From Bathynomus jamesi (lineage: Eukaryota > Arthropoda > Malacostraca > Isopoda > Cirolanidae): 64,000 bases of DNA. The translations under genes and the position numbers were made by a program. Location: the NCBI GenBank assembly GCA_023014485.1, contig JAJOZX010008830.1, positions 31,001 through 95,000 on the forward strand, in the 5' to 3' direction. The first letter of the stretch is position 1; each line of letters opens with the position of its first letter. Shown here piece by piece: positions 41,234 through 52,651 of the stretch. The notes below the pieces were generated by a model, which worked only from the letters and a program-made list of their open reading frames with translations, ran no database searches and was not told the origin of the DNA.

Positions 41234-41940
41234 TAGTCTTTTCTGTCTCTCAAAAGCTACCTTACCCATACCAATTCTAGATCTTACTTCCTTATTGCAA
41301 TCTCCATTGTTGGTTAATAAACTTCCCAGATATTTAAACTGCTCAGCTTCTTCTAAGGTCCGATTTCCTATCGTTAGGTTCATTTGTGCTCCTTTCCTTC
41401 TTGCAATTTTCATTACCTCTCTCTTGGTCTCATTAATTCTCATTCCGAATTCTTCCGCTGTTGTTGTCAAGCTATTGACCATTTTTTGCAGTGCTTCCTC
41501 AATACTACAAACAAATGCCTTGTCATCTGCTAACCTTAGAGATATGACCAATTTACCTCCCACTCTGATTCCCTCTTCCAGATCTGAGAGTGCTTCTATT
41601 ATCATTGCTTCCGTATAGATTTTAAATAACACGGGGGACAGGGAGCATCCTTGCCTGACCCCTCTCCCAACCAATCCAGGCTCCGATTCTCCTCCTGCAA
41701 CTCTTAACATTCACAGTCTGGCCAAGATATAGATTTTTTATCAGCCTCCAGTCAACATTAATATTCTTCAATATTTCCATTAGTTTCCTCCATTGGACTC
41801 TGTCAAAAGCTTTTTCAAAGTCAATAAAACAAACAAACATTTCCTGATCATGTTCCAGCACTCTCTCTCCCATCATTCTCATAATACCAATAGCTTGTCT
41901 TGTTCCGCATTTTGACCTAAATCCAAACTGATCCAATCAG
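41234..41940 (-). pseudogene. LINE reverse transcriptase
   Basis: QFGFRSKCGTRQAIGIMRMM, VCFIDFEKAFDRVQWRKLME, then in another frame VGRGVRQGCSLSPVLFKIY and LADDKAFVCSIEEAL, EEFGMRINETKREVM, QFKYLGSLLTNNG. This is the endonuclease-reverse transcriptase LINE type common in arthropods. The catalytic box is LADD where YADD is usual. One frameshift near 41705; no N-terminal part upstream of 41940. Confidence 0.88.
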
Positions 41941-41944
41941 AGAA

Positions 41945-42600
41945 GTCAAAGATCAGGAAAATTAATTTGAAGAATATCTAATCAATTATTAATTAAATTA
42001 ATCTGATCAAGTACCATATAGTTAGTACATGAAAATAAACACATAGTATAGAAAAAGAACAAAATAATTTCAGAATTCATTCAATATTTGAAAATTTCTT
42101 CAAAATTTCATTAAATTAATTTAAAATTAAAAGTAAGAATATAAAATCAAAATATATCTCAAAATAATAATTAAAAAAAAATTACTCTACATTTATAAAT
42201 TAAAATAATTGAATCGTTATAGAGAATGTTACGTCTCTTAAAGTAACTCATTTAAATAAAAAATGAGCGTAATTCATCTTAAAACATTAGCATCAGCAGA
42301 CAAAGGTTCTTAAATTGAAATATTGAACAGCTTAATCTTATATCCCTTCTTAAGTATCGTGTAAAGAAATTTTATGAATGAATTCTATAAAATTCTATTT
42401 AGAATTAAACTTTTAATGAATCTCGAATAAAGGAAATAGACAAAAAGGAGAATTTAAGCTCAAAAGCGAAGAAAAATATAAATCAAGAATAAAAAAATAC
42501 AAAAACCAATTTTTTTTATTTCCTTTCTAATAAAATTAGAATAAATGTCAGTTTATACGTCACTTTATATCATCATTATCATAAGTATGTACGAAATTTC
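41945..42600. other. AT-rich, no feature seen
   Basis: Very AT-rich with AAAATTAA-type words; no ORF, TIR or family match. Confidence 0.5.
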
Positions 42601-42608
42601 AGTATCTG

Positions 42609-43592
42609 CAGAGCTGGGCAATAAATACATTGAATGTATTTAAATACTAAATACTAAATACATGGGAGAAATGTATTTAAATACTAAATACTAAATACAT
42701 TTTACGAATGTATTTAGATACTAAATACAAAATACATCAATTGTATTTAAATACATTTGTAAATACATTTTAAATACATACAAATTTTAACATATGCATT
42801 CACTAATTCATGAGTAACAACAATATAAATGCTTGATAAAGGATAAAGAAATAGTACAATCTAATTTGATTATATATTTCCCTTTTTAGAACAAAACAAA
42901 AACAAAAGAACTTAGAACTTACGATGTTCAACCAGTGACATATTATACTCATTATATCATTGCAAAATGAGTAACAATTAATGAGTAGATGAGACATAAA
43001 CGTAAACATAAGACGTAAACATAAACATAAGGCACCTTACGAATTCTCTTTTATTTCACGGTTGCTGCGGATTAAAACCAATCTTTCAAAAGTTTTGTCT
43101 GAAAGAGAGTTTCTTTTGGAAGTTTACACAGCAAGCAGGTGCACTTTACCTTATTACCGTCTTTAGATTTAATTTTAAAGTATTTTCCATCAAACAGAGG
43201 GTGCACTAAATTGTTATCTGCAGATATATCACTGTTTGATTCACCGGATTTGCTGGTTGAAGCCATGACACGCACACGATAAGAAATCAACCGCTTTCGA
43301 CTAAGGGTGGCACACAACTGATTGAACTGACACGTTGAAACATGAACCATGCTGTACTACACTGTCGACGCGTCGTACTGTGCTAGTACAGAACGTGTAT
43401 TAAACCAGTAAAAGTATTTACATTTTTATATTTTGAGTATTTAAATACATTGTATTTAAATACTCATTAAAGTATTTAAATACTATATTTAAATACATGA
43501 AAAACAATGTATTTATAAATACAGTTCTAAATACACAAATGTATTTAAATACGTATTTAAATACAAATGTATTTAAATACTGCCCAGCTCTG
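42609..43592 (-). mobile_element. hAT element (984 bp), internally deleted, perfect target duplication
   Basis: CAGAGCTGGGCA at the left and TGCCCAGCTCTG at the right, flanked by an exact AGTATCTG at 42601-42608 and 43593-43600. Both subterminal regions are packed with GTATTTAAATAC and close variants. It keeps only the transposase N-terminus. Confidence 0.95.
43072..43266 (-). pseudogene. hAT transposase N-terminus with BED-type zinc finger start
   Basis: From MASTSKSGESNSD (start chosen at 43266): FDGKYFKIKSKDGNKVKCTC and LLCKLPKETLF, the front half of a BED-like zinc finger (C-x-x-C pair). Open, but ends after DWF at 43072; the catalytic and dimerisation domains are deleted. Confidence 0.75.
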
Positions 43593-43809
43593 AGTATCTG
43601 AATGACTTTATTTCGTTTGTGTACCTTTTTGTTTTCAATGAATTCAGAACGGATGTTCATTCCAGTCTCGTCATAAATATTTGAAGCGCTGAATGTTAAT
43701 ATTTTAAACTGTTAATATATTGATATTTACACATACTTATATAGTTTATATAGGCTTTATATTGATAAAATATTCATTATTTCAAAGTTCTTTGTATTAG
43801 TTCCTTATA

Positions 43810-44485
43810 CAGACAACTCGCGAATTCGTCACACTTCGAATAGTCACACATCCGCTTCTTCGCATTAACTCCCTTATAATATAACCTCCGAATCATCGTA
43901 CATCACCACCGCATCATCGCATCATTGCACTCTCATTTTCCCGCCTTTTTAAGATTTTGGATACTCATTGCACGTTTGGAGTATGATAACGGCTTGGCGT
44001 CCCGTGCGATGCCTGACTCGCCATCTTCCACCTTTCTCTGAGCCTCGGATGTTAGTCTTTTGTCATCTGCTGAACGTATAGTGCGTGACTGTTCACTGTG
44101 CATCATTAAACAATGCTTTCCATCCTTTTCCAATCATTAATTTTGCCTCACTACTCGTCATCTGTATTGTTGGTATGGCCGATGATGTAATCCCTAAGGA
44201 AGGTGTAAAACTGAATTACGCTACTGTTGCGAAAAAGAAGCAAGTCGAAGGTGCCTCCATCGCATCTTTGCAAGCGAAGTACGGCGTGGCCAGGCGTACT
44301 CTTTACGACTTGCATTACATACAATATGGCCCACAATTATGTACACCTTAATTAATATACATGTCGAGTCTTAAATTAAGTACGCTGTACAGTATATTAT
44401 ATTATAACAGACCTCTTCTTCATCGCAGTTTTCGCTTCGTTGTACAGCTCGTAGTACAGTGGTGCGACAATTCGCGAGTTGTCTG
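43810..44485 (+). mobile_element. pogo-like element, internally deleted
   Basis: CAGACAACTCGCGAATT at the left and its inverse at the right, each next to TA (43808-43809, 44486-44487). Length 676 bp. It keeps the front of the transposase only. Confidence 0.88.
44175..44351 (+). pseudogene. pogo-like transposase N-terminal helix-turn-helix
   Basis: From MADDVIPKEGVKLNYATVAK, then KKKQVEGASIASLQAKYGVA and RRTLYDL. This is the first CENP-B/pogo-type DNA-binding helix-turn-helix. Reading then runs into unrelated sequence and a stop at 44349. Confidence 0.72.
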
Positions 44486-44487
44486 TA

Positions 44488-45272
44488 TTGATAAAACATT
44501 AATTATTTTGAAAAATTCTTTCCTACAGTTAATTTCAATAAAATATTATTTAGGGGAATAATTAAAGTAGGAAGGTTTTTCTTTTCGATCAGTTCCAATA
44601 ACGTTTTCTTAAACTTCCGAGGTTTCGAGGTTGTTCTGTGTTCCAAAAATGTATGACATTCTCAAATACATTATGCGTAATTAGAACTTACTGAAGGAAA
44701 ATTATACCATTTTCCTTCGAAATTCTTCGTTTTCCACAACGAACGTATAACATTCTTGAATATTGCCAACTTGTTTCCAAAACTCCGGTACTCGGGGGAA
44801 GGTGGGCAAAGTAGACCAAGCAATCCTCTCGTCATATTATTGGTCTTCGTTAGTTCCTTCGACAGCACCTCGTAATGCCGGAACTGTGAAAGGTCCTACC
44901 TGAACCCGCGAAGAAGCAATAGTCCGGCAGCAAATAGCGCTCACATTTTATGACGTCAATCAGTATGAAGTATTAATGGTTATATTATTAATAATTATAT
45001 TATTAACTTCTAATCATGTTATTCCACGTAATTTATAAACTTGTAAATTTAAACCCAAATGTTTTTAAAGTTCCAAAATTATTTAAGTTCAAACTCACAA
45101 TTAGATCAAGTTATTTTATTAATAATTGAATAACAGTAATCAAGAATCATAGTATATAAAATTTTTTCAGTAAACAGGATAAGAGTCCATAAAATTTTGT
45201 ATCACCTAATAATAATTAGCAATGATCAAAGTTGGAAACCTCGTAAAAAGCAAAATGAGGAATGGGTTTATG
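44488..45272. other. No feature seen
   Basis: AT-rich sequence; ORFs of about 65 codons without recognisable domains. Confidence 0.45.
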
Positions 45273-45655
45273 TGAAACGTACTAGGTCCAAAACTTTTTA
45301 CTGTAATGGGTTGATGATTAACGAGTTGAAAATAGTTTTATTTAATTATAATCTTTGATAATATAGTAATTGGGTATTATATTAGTTTACGTTAATGTAG
45401 GAATGCGTAAAAGAAGTATGTTAGAATAGAATAATATAATTCTAATTTCAAAACGGAAAAAGGGTTTTATTTATTCGCTTAATATTAGTTTTTGTCGATT
45501 GCAAAACGAGTAAAATTGCATCCTTCAACTGCGTTTTTTAAATGTATAAAATTGTTTGGACGTTTTCCAGTTTATGTACCGTTTTCTACAGTACATTACA
45601 TACAGCATAGTAAACATCCTGTGCCCAAGTGACGAAAGTTATAATGTGGGTTGTT

Positions 45656-45706
45656 AGGTTAGGTTACGTTAGGTTAGGTTAGGTTAGGTTAGGTTACGTT
45701 ATCAAG
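45656..45706. repeat. Interstitial (TTAGG)n
   Basis: About ten TTAGG units with two TTACG variants. TTAGG is the ancestral arthropod telomere repeat. Confidence 0.9.
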
Positions 45707-46684
45707 AACTCATTTTTGATCACTCATTTTTGATCTGAAAAGAAGCAAAAATATTTTCGTTAAAACTAACGAAAATATCACGACTTAACCTAATCAATTA
45801 TCAAGGGCGTACAGTTGATCTATTATTAATTATAACATTGTTTGTTTCTGGAATAGTATTTACTATTTACTAATAGATCAACTGTACGCCCTTCTTGATA
45901 ATTGGTGAGGTTAAGTCGTGATATTTTCGTTAGTTTTAACGAAAATATTCTGTCAAAATTTGTGGGGAGGAGATAACCTAAAGTACCTTTTTTTATTAAT
46001 ACGCATACACACAATTTAAATTAGTTCTAGCCTAATTTACGAAAACTAAAATTTATAAATCAGGAAGATTTTTTATTTCTGTATACTGTACGCGATTTAC
46101 TTACTGATTTCATCATAATGATTCTAAGCTTCAGGAGTTTTGCATATTTGCATACGCGCATATGCAAATGAATATTTTAAGCATTTTTTGAGCGAAAGTG
46201 CGTATTTTTAGGTTTTAAAATTATATTGCAAAATATTCATGAGATTAATAGTTTTTGTTCTAATGTCATGATGATAATGTGCTGAAGAAGAAGGGCTTAC
46301 GGGAAGACCTTATTTACATCCGAGCAAACTTAGCAAGCATATCATCGGTGATTCTAAAGTTAGATAAAAATAAAGGTTGTCGCTAAAGAGCAGTGTCGAT
46401 CTAGTATAAGGAATTGTGGATGATTTGAACAACCTTGAAAATAAAAATTTCATTCAGTAACCGAGTTCAGTGCTTTTAAAAAATACCGGTTACAGTTAGC
46501 TAAAAAAAATAAGTTAAATTCTACAAAACAAAGCTGATATCAATGACACTGTTGAAAATATTGATATTGCGGACATTCATAAGTAAGTACCAATAGTGTC
46601 TTGTGATGTTGAGAGAATTTTCTCGGAATACAAAAATGTCCTTCCCGACAATAGACGAAAGTTTGTTTTCAAACACACACACCC

Positions 46685-46733
<49 letters not shown>

Positions 46734-46765
46734 TATATAATATATATATATGTATATATATATAT
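46685..46765. repeat. (TA)n microsatellite, left arm
   Basis: Interrupted TA tract; mirror of the right-arm tract at 47568. Confidence 0.95.
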
Positions 46766-47565
46766 GGGAATGAACTCAGAATGGTTCACTGAGTTTTTTA
46801 TGATACACACAGACCGTGCATGGAACAAGGGACTCTTCTGGGATGATTAAATCCACTATAGTCCGAATAAGTAATGATAAATGACAAATACCATAGTTTT
46901 TCTTTTTCATGATGCTAGCCCGACGTGGGCAACGGGTCACTCGCAAAGGGGTCCCATAAATATAGCTTCCCTCACCAGCTATCTGCAAAGCAGACAGGAT
47001 CCAGCTTTGGGACATGGATCTAGGGTTTAAAGCAGCCTAGCCCTGCCACATTTAGAACCTCAATATAAACAAAAGACTCGCTGCCTTCACGTCAGATTGA
47101 ATACATCAAAGAAAAAGGGGTAACTATTATTTTTAGCCAAAAACCAAAACTTAAACCTCAACTGGCAGAATTGAGCGTCCACTTTTCAAGGCACATAACA
47201 TGTCCGTTTCAAGTGGACGCTCAATTCTGCCAGTTGAGGTTTAAGTTTTGGTTTTTGGCTAAAAATATAATAGTTACCCCTTTTTCTTTGATGTATTCAA
47301 TCTGACGTGAAGGCAGCGAGTCTTTTGCTTATATTGAGGTTCTAAATGTGGCAGGGCTAGGCTGCTTTAAACCCTAGATCCATGTCCCAAAGCTGGATCC
47401 TGTCTGCTTTGCAGATAGCTGGTGAGGAAGCTATATTTATGGGACCTCTTTGCGAGTGACCCGAAAGAAAAACTATGGTATTTGTCATTGGCCATTACTT
47501 ATTCGGACTATAATGGATTTAATCATCCCAGAAGAGTTCCTTGTTCCATGCACGGTCTGTGTATC

Positions 47566-47567
<2 letters not shown>

Positions 47568-47631
<64 letters not shown>

Positions 47632-47657
47632 TGTGTGTATATATATGTGTGTGTGTG
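47568..47657. repeat. (TA)n/(GA)n/(GT)n microsatellite, right arm
   Basis: Mirror of 46685-46765, but with GAGAGA and GTGTGT additions, showing divergence after the palindrome formed. Confidence 0.95.
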
Positions 47658-48756
47658 TTTGAAAACAAACTTTCGTCTATTGTCGGGAAGGACATTTTTG
47701 TATTCCGAGAAAATTCTCTCAACATCACAAGACACTATTGGTACTTACTTATGAATGTCCGCAATATCAATATTTTCAACAGTGTCATTGATATCAGCTT
47801 TGTTTTGTAGAATTTAACTTATTTTTTTTAGCTAACTGTAACCGGTATTTTTTAAAAGCACTGAACTCGGTTACTGAATGAAATTTTTATTTTCAAGGTT
47901 GTTCAAATCATCCACAATTCCTTATACTAGATCGACACTGCTCTTTAGCGACAACCTTTATTTTTATCTAACTTTAGAATCACCGATGATATGCTTGCTA
48001 AGTTTGCTCGGATGTAAATAAGGTCTTCCCGTAAGCCCTTCTTCTTCAGCACATTATCATCATGACATTAGAACAAAAACTATTAATCTCATGAATATTT
48101 TGCACAATATTAATTTTAAAACCTAAAAATACGCACTTTCGCTCAAAAAATGCTTAAAATATTCATTTGCATATGCGCGTATGCAAATATGCAAAACTCC
48201 TGAAGCTTAGAATCATTATGATGAAATCAGTAAGTAAATCGCGTACAGTATACAGAAATAAAAACTTCCTGATTTATAAATTTTAGTTTTCGTAAATTAG
48301 GCTAGAACTAATTTAAATTGTGTGTATGCGTATTAATAAAAAAAGGTACTTTAGGTTATCTCCTCCCCACAAATTTTGACAGAATATTTTCGTTAAAACT
48401 AACGAAAATATCACGACTTAACCTCACCAATTATCAAGAAGGGCGTACAGTTGATCTATTAGTAAATAGTAAATACTATTCCAGAAACAAACAATGTTAT
48501 AATTAATAATAGATCAACTGTACGCCCTTGATAATTGATTAGGTTAAGTCGTGATATTTTCGTTAGTTTTAACGAAAATATTCTGTCAAAACTGGTGGGG
48601 GGGGAGATAACCTACAAGTACCTAAAAAAAACATTATTAAAGGTACGGCTTCTCTTAAACAACTGGACCTTTTCCAGTTTGTGTACCGTTTTCATATAAT
48701 TTATTTTTGCTTCTTTTCAGATCAAAAATGAGTGATCAAAAATGAGTTCTTGATAA

Positions 48757-48800
48757 CCTAACCTAACCTAACCTAACCTAACGTAACCTAACCTAACAAC
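48757..48800. repeat. Interstitial (CCTAA)n
   Basis: Mirror of the left-arm TTAGG run. Confidence 0.9.
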
Positions 48801-49164
48801 CCACATTATAACTTTCGTCACTTGGGCACAGGATGTTTACTATGCTGTATGTAATGTACTGTAGAAAACGGTACATAAACTGGAAAACGTCCAAACAATT
48901 TTATACATTTAAAAAACGCAGTTGAAGGATGCAATTTTACTCGTTTTGCAATCGACAAAAACTAATATTAAGCGAATAAAATTTCCCTTTTTCCATTTTG
49001 AAATTAGAATTATATTATTCTATTCTAACATACTTCTTTTACGCATTCCTACATTAACGTAAACTAATATAATACCCAATTACTATATTATCAAAGATTA
49101 TAATTAAATAAAACTATTTTCAACTCGTTAATCATCAACCCATTACAGTAAAAAGTTTTGGACC

Positions 49165-49720
49165 TAGTACGTTTCATGGACTGCTATCAATTTTCCTACG
49201 AAATTGCAAACAAGGGCAGTCGATGACCCTGATTTTGTTTCTGCAATCGGTTTTCATGAGAAACCTAACCTAACCTAACCTGACCTAACCTAACCTAACC
49301 TGATGCGAAATAAGTAAGTTATATGAATGAACACAATAACAAGGTGATACAAAACTACGGTATTGGTACAACACTTGAATAGGCCTACTGCGACCGTAAC
49401 GAGAGAGTTAATTTGAACGGAATTCATTGAAACAATCGAACAAACTGCGATGCGGAACAGAACGCGACCAACTTGACTCGTACCTTTGTGAATTTGTATG
49501 GCGTAAGCGCCACACCAGCTCGGACTTATTCAAAAAGATGTTGGAGTGTATTGCGTCGTTTCAGTAAATAAATTTATTCAATATCCAGTAACATTTTTCT
49601 TTATCATTTCTCAAGAAAACCGATTGCAGAAACAAAATCAGGGTCGTCGACTGCCCTTGTTTGCAATTTAGTAGGAAAATCGAGAGCAGTCCATGAAACA
49701 TACTAGTCCTAAATTTTTTA
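49165..49720. repeat. Fold-back repeat overlapping the palindrome edge
   Basis: CATGGACTGCT.TC.ATTTTCC, AAATTGCAAACAAGGGCAGT and GATTTTGTTTCTGCAATCGG at 49174-49258 recur inverted at 49610-49702. Arms about 100 bp, loop about 340 bp. The outer ends both resemble the palindrome terminus TGAAACGTACTAGG. Confidence 0.85.
49262..49305. repeat. Interstitial (CCTAA)n, third run
   Basis: Eight CCTAA/CCTGA units just outside the palindrome. Confidence 0.9.
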
Positions 49721-49803
49721 TATTTTTCATAGTATTTACAGTAGTTCATAGTATTTACAGTTCTTCATTTTCATGTATCGGTAATCCAACTCAGTAAGAT
49801 CTA

Positions 49804-49971
49804 CAGGGTGTCCCATAAGCGAGTTACACTCGTGAGGAAAAGGCGTTATTCTACCTGCAACAAAAAAAAAAAAGGTTCCAAACCAAGACACCAATTTGAA
49901 CATTTGTTTTACTTTTGTAAATTTAATTTAAAATAAATTTTCGTTTGAGACAGGACTTATGGGACACCCTG
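49804..49971. mobile_element. Mariner-type MITE (168 bp)
   Basis: CAGGGTGTCCCATAAG and its inverse next to TA on both sides. No coding. Confidence 0.85.
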
Positions 49972-50233
49972 TATAGGTCTATAAAAAGACATAAATTCAT
50001 CAATCACATCTTCAAACTGAATTCCAATTCTAAAAACTTTTTCTCGCTTTTTCTCGGTAACATCCTTACTGAAATTATGAACTTTATTCATAGGAGCTTC
50101 CGCTTCAGTCATTTTCAAAGTAACTTTGAACTGAATTTCCTTTATTTTCTCAGTTTAAGAACTTCTTCCAAACTCATTCGACCAGGTGCTCTATTTCTAG
50201 CCACATTGTCACAGGAAATAACTCCCAAATATA

Positions 50234-51629
50234 CTGGTCAAAAAAAGAAACGCAATTTTTGAGATTTATTAATAAACATGAGGACTCAGTATATAGTAAA
50301 TGATTCTTTAACATAACAAACAGTCAATAACACGTATGGCCACCCCTAGCCACAATGCAGGCTTGGAGTCTGGCCCTCATCGACCTCAACAGTCTCTGCA
50401 GGAAAGCAACAGGGATGGCCCTCCACTCTTCAATAATTGCATTGGTCAGTTCCCTGATGTTCTGCGGCTGATGCTGACGTCTGCGAACTCGCCGTTCAAG
50501 TTCATCCCATGCGTGCTCTATCGGTGACATGTCTGGGCTGATGAAGGCTGGCCATGGTAAGGTCTGCACCTGTTGTCCCTGCAGGTACGCCTGCACTATC
50601 CTGGCTGCATGAGGTCTGGCATTGTCCTGTTGCAGGAGCACCAATTCTGGATGTTGCCTCATGAATGGAAGAACATGTGGGTGAAGAATCTCATCCCTGT
50701 AGCGCTGGGCAGTCAGAGCGCCATCAACAACCACCAGCTCAGTTCTTGAAGCAAAGGCAATTCTGCCCAAACCATGACACTTGGTCCTCCCCATCTGTCA
50801 TGCTCCACTACTGCAGCATCTGAGTATCGCTCCCTGGTCGTCTGTATACCCTGACACGGCCATCAGAATTGGACAGTCTGAAGCGAGACTCGTCAGAAAA
50901 GAGGACTTGGTTCCACATTCTTTGTGTCCAGTCACGGTGCTGATAGGCCCATTGCAGGCGTCGTTGCCTTCTTGCATCAGTGAGAAAAGGACCTCTGTAA
51001 GGCCTGCGGGATCGGAGTCCTGCATTACGGAGTCGGTTTCTGACGGTCTGGTCACTAATTCTGTTGTTGTGGATACCAGGTGTCTCTCTGGCTGTCTGAC
51101 GAGCATTCCGCTGCCGATGACGCAGGTGCTGCAGTACAATGTGGCGATCCTGGCGTTGGGTCGTCACACGAGTCGCCCACGTCTTGGCAGGTCCTGAACA
51201 CTTCCTGTGGCATTGTACCGTCTAACAAGCCTAGAGATTGTGCTGGGATGCACATGCATTCGTTGTGCAACGTGGACAGCAGACATGCCTGCATCCAACA
51301 TGCCCAAGGCACGACCTCTGTTGACCTCTGACAGTCGTGGCATGCTTCAATCGCGGGAAAAAGTTGGTTTTCTCAACGGGCAGTGTGTATTCTGTGAAGT
51401 CAAAGAAAAAATGCATGCCTTCATAAAGAATACATTCAATTAATCTCTGTTTATTGTTTGTAACAAAATGGGCGTCTTAGCCGGGATTAGTCAGTTTAAA
51501 AACTGCACTAAGTGGCTTTAAAAGATTTGAACAAACATTTATAACCATAATCTTGAAAACTGTGATAATACCACTAACACTTAAATTTTACACCATATGC
51601 AAGCTAATTGCGTTTCTTTTTTTGACCAG
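50234..51629 (-). mobile_element. Tc1-type transposon, complete length
   Basis: CTGGTCAAAAAAAGAAACGC and its inverse form the TIRs, flanked by TA. 1396 bp, one transposase gene on the minus strand. The flanking coding relic resumes on each side. Confidence 0.94.
50324..51343 (-). pseudogene. Tc1-type transposase with three frameshifts
   Basis: Start at 51343 (MPRLSEVNRGRALGML). Two helix-turn-helix motifs (MSAVHVAQRMHVHPSTISRL; ISDQTVRNRLRNAGLRSRRP) bind the TIRs. Catalytic residues: VLFSDESRF (D), LLQQDNARPH (D), SPDMSPIEHAWD (E). I count 35 residues from the second D to the E, one more than the Tc1 norm of 34, because of an extra residue in WPAFISPD. Frames change near 51163, 50810 and 50760. 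Ends RGGHTCY. About 335 residues when read through. Confidence 0.93.
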
Positions 51630-52211
51630 TATATATATTCTCGCTCAACTTACAGCCACACTGTATCACGAAATAACTTCTCCAAAATTTGTTCTAGTTT
51701 TATGATATTCATCACATACAAATTTCCGGATGCTTTCATTAAAGTTTTCATCGAAATGCTCATCAGCATTCATCATTGTAACAACATTATTAATCTTTTG
51801 TTTCGTATCATCCACGCGGATTAATTATTTATCATCAAAAATTATATGTTCTTTACTTTCACCAAATTCAAAACCATTTTCGATATTTGACAAATATCTT
51901 TTGGTATTATTAAGCACATTCGACACTTCGCATTTCTCGCAAGAAACTAAATCATTCGTCCTATTAATCATTCGCAGGGTATCATTTATGTCCGACTCAA
52001 TTTTTATTGTTTAGTTTAGTTATTTCATTCAATATTCTTTGTTTTTATTTCCAATTTATCATTCTTAGCAATTTCATTATAGCCATTCTCAGTGCACCTA
52101 TGCACTACGTTCAATATTTGAATCAACACAGCATAATTCATTAACTATTTAGTTTTCTCCGATGCACTATGGAATCGTAAATTTCCATATTTGAATCAAC
52201 ATAGCATAATT

Positions 52212-52651
52212 GAGGGGTCCCGCGTCTTAAGGTACCTAAGCGCAAAAATTAAAATTCGTCAGAATTCGCCTCCAAAGTTCAGCAATATTCTGGCAATAGT
52301 ATCTCTGTTATTAATTGAGCTAGAACGTTCATTTTTGGCTAAATTAGAGTTCTAAGTATGCTAATGAAGATGGTGATGAGTTTTTGGAATAGATTTTCAT
52401 ATTTTATATTTTATATATAATTTTTTTAATTTTTTGATTTTCTTATTATGCCAAACTTTGGGTGAACTTTTGGCTGGCGATAGAGGTAAAAAAAGTAGTT
52501 CGCTTCATAAGGTTTTCAACCATACTTCTAGTGTCGTAAGGTCATTATAACCCAAACCACGCGATAGAGGAAGGGTGAAAATAGTGATATCCATCAAAAA
52601 CACGTTTTCGCCTGTGGTGGCGCTTAGGTATCTTAAGACGCGCGACCCCTC
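52212..52651. mobile_element. TIR element (440 bp) with GAGGGGTC ends
   Basis: TTGAGGGGTCCCGCGTCTTA and its inverse (one mismatch, continuing to CCTAAGCGC) flank 370 bp without coding. AATT on both sides may be a 4-bp duplication. The coding relic resumes beyond it. Confidence 0.82.

Larger units (their letters stand above)
37985..41940 (-). mobile_element. LINE (endonuclease-reverse transcriptase type) with two insertions
   Basis: Fragments of one minus-strand LINE: 41940-41234 (RT), 40600-40292 (post-RT) and 38136-37985 (3' end). They are separated by a hAT (40609-41225) and a CR1 copy (38142-40286). Removing both restores the expected order of RT, WSVTLYGAEIWTLK-type region and the terminal RIAQDRTLWRDT-type end. 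Confidence 0.85.
45273..49176. repeat. 3.9-kb near-perfect palindrome
   Basis: Left arm 45273-47184, right arm 47211-49176, spacer about 26 bp. Markers occur in mirror order: TGAAACGTACTAGGTCC (45273/49176), TTAGG run (45656/48800), GAACTCATTTTTGATC (45706/48754), MITE core (45750-45960/48360-48590), TGCATACGCGCATATGC-type (46150/48190), TA microsatellites (46685-46765/47568-47657), CTATCTGCAAAGCAGAC (46979/47420) and AACTGGCAGAATTGAGCG (47160/47235). Differences are mostly microsatellite length and single bases. No coding recognised. Confidence 0.95.
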
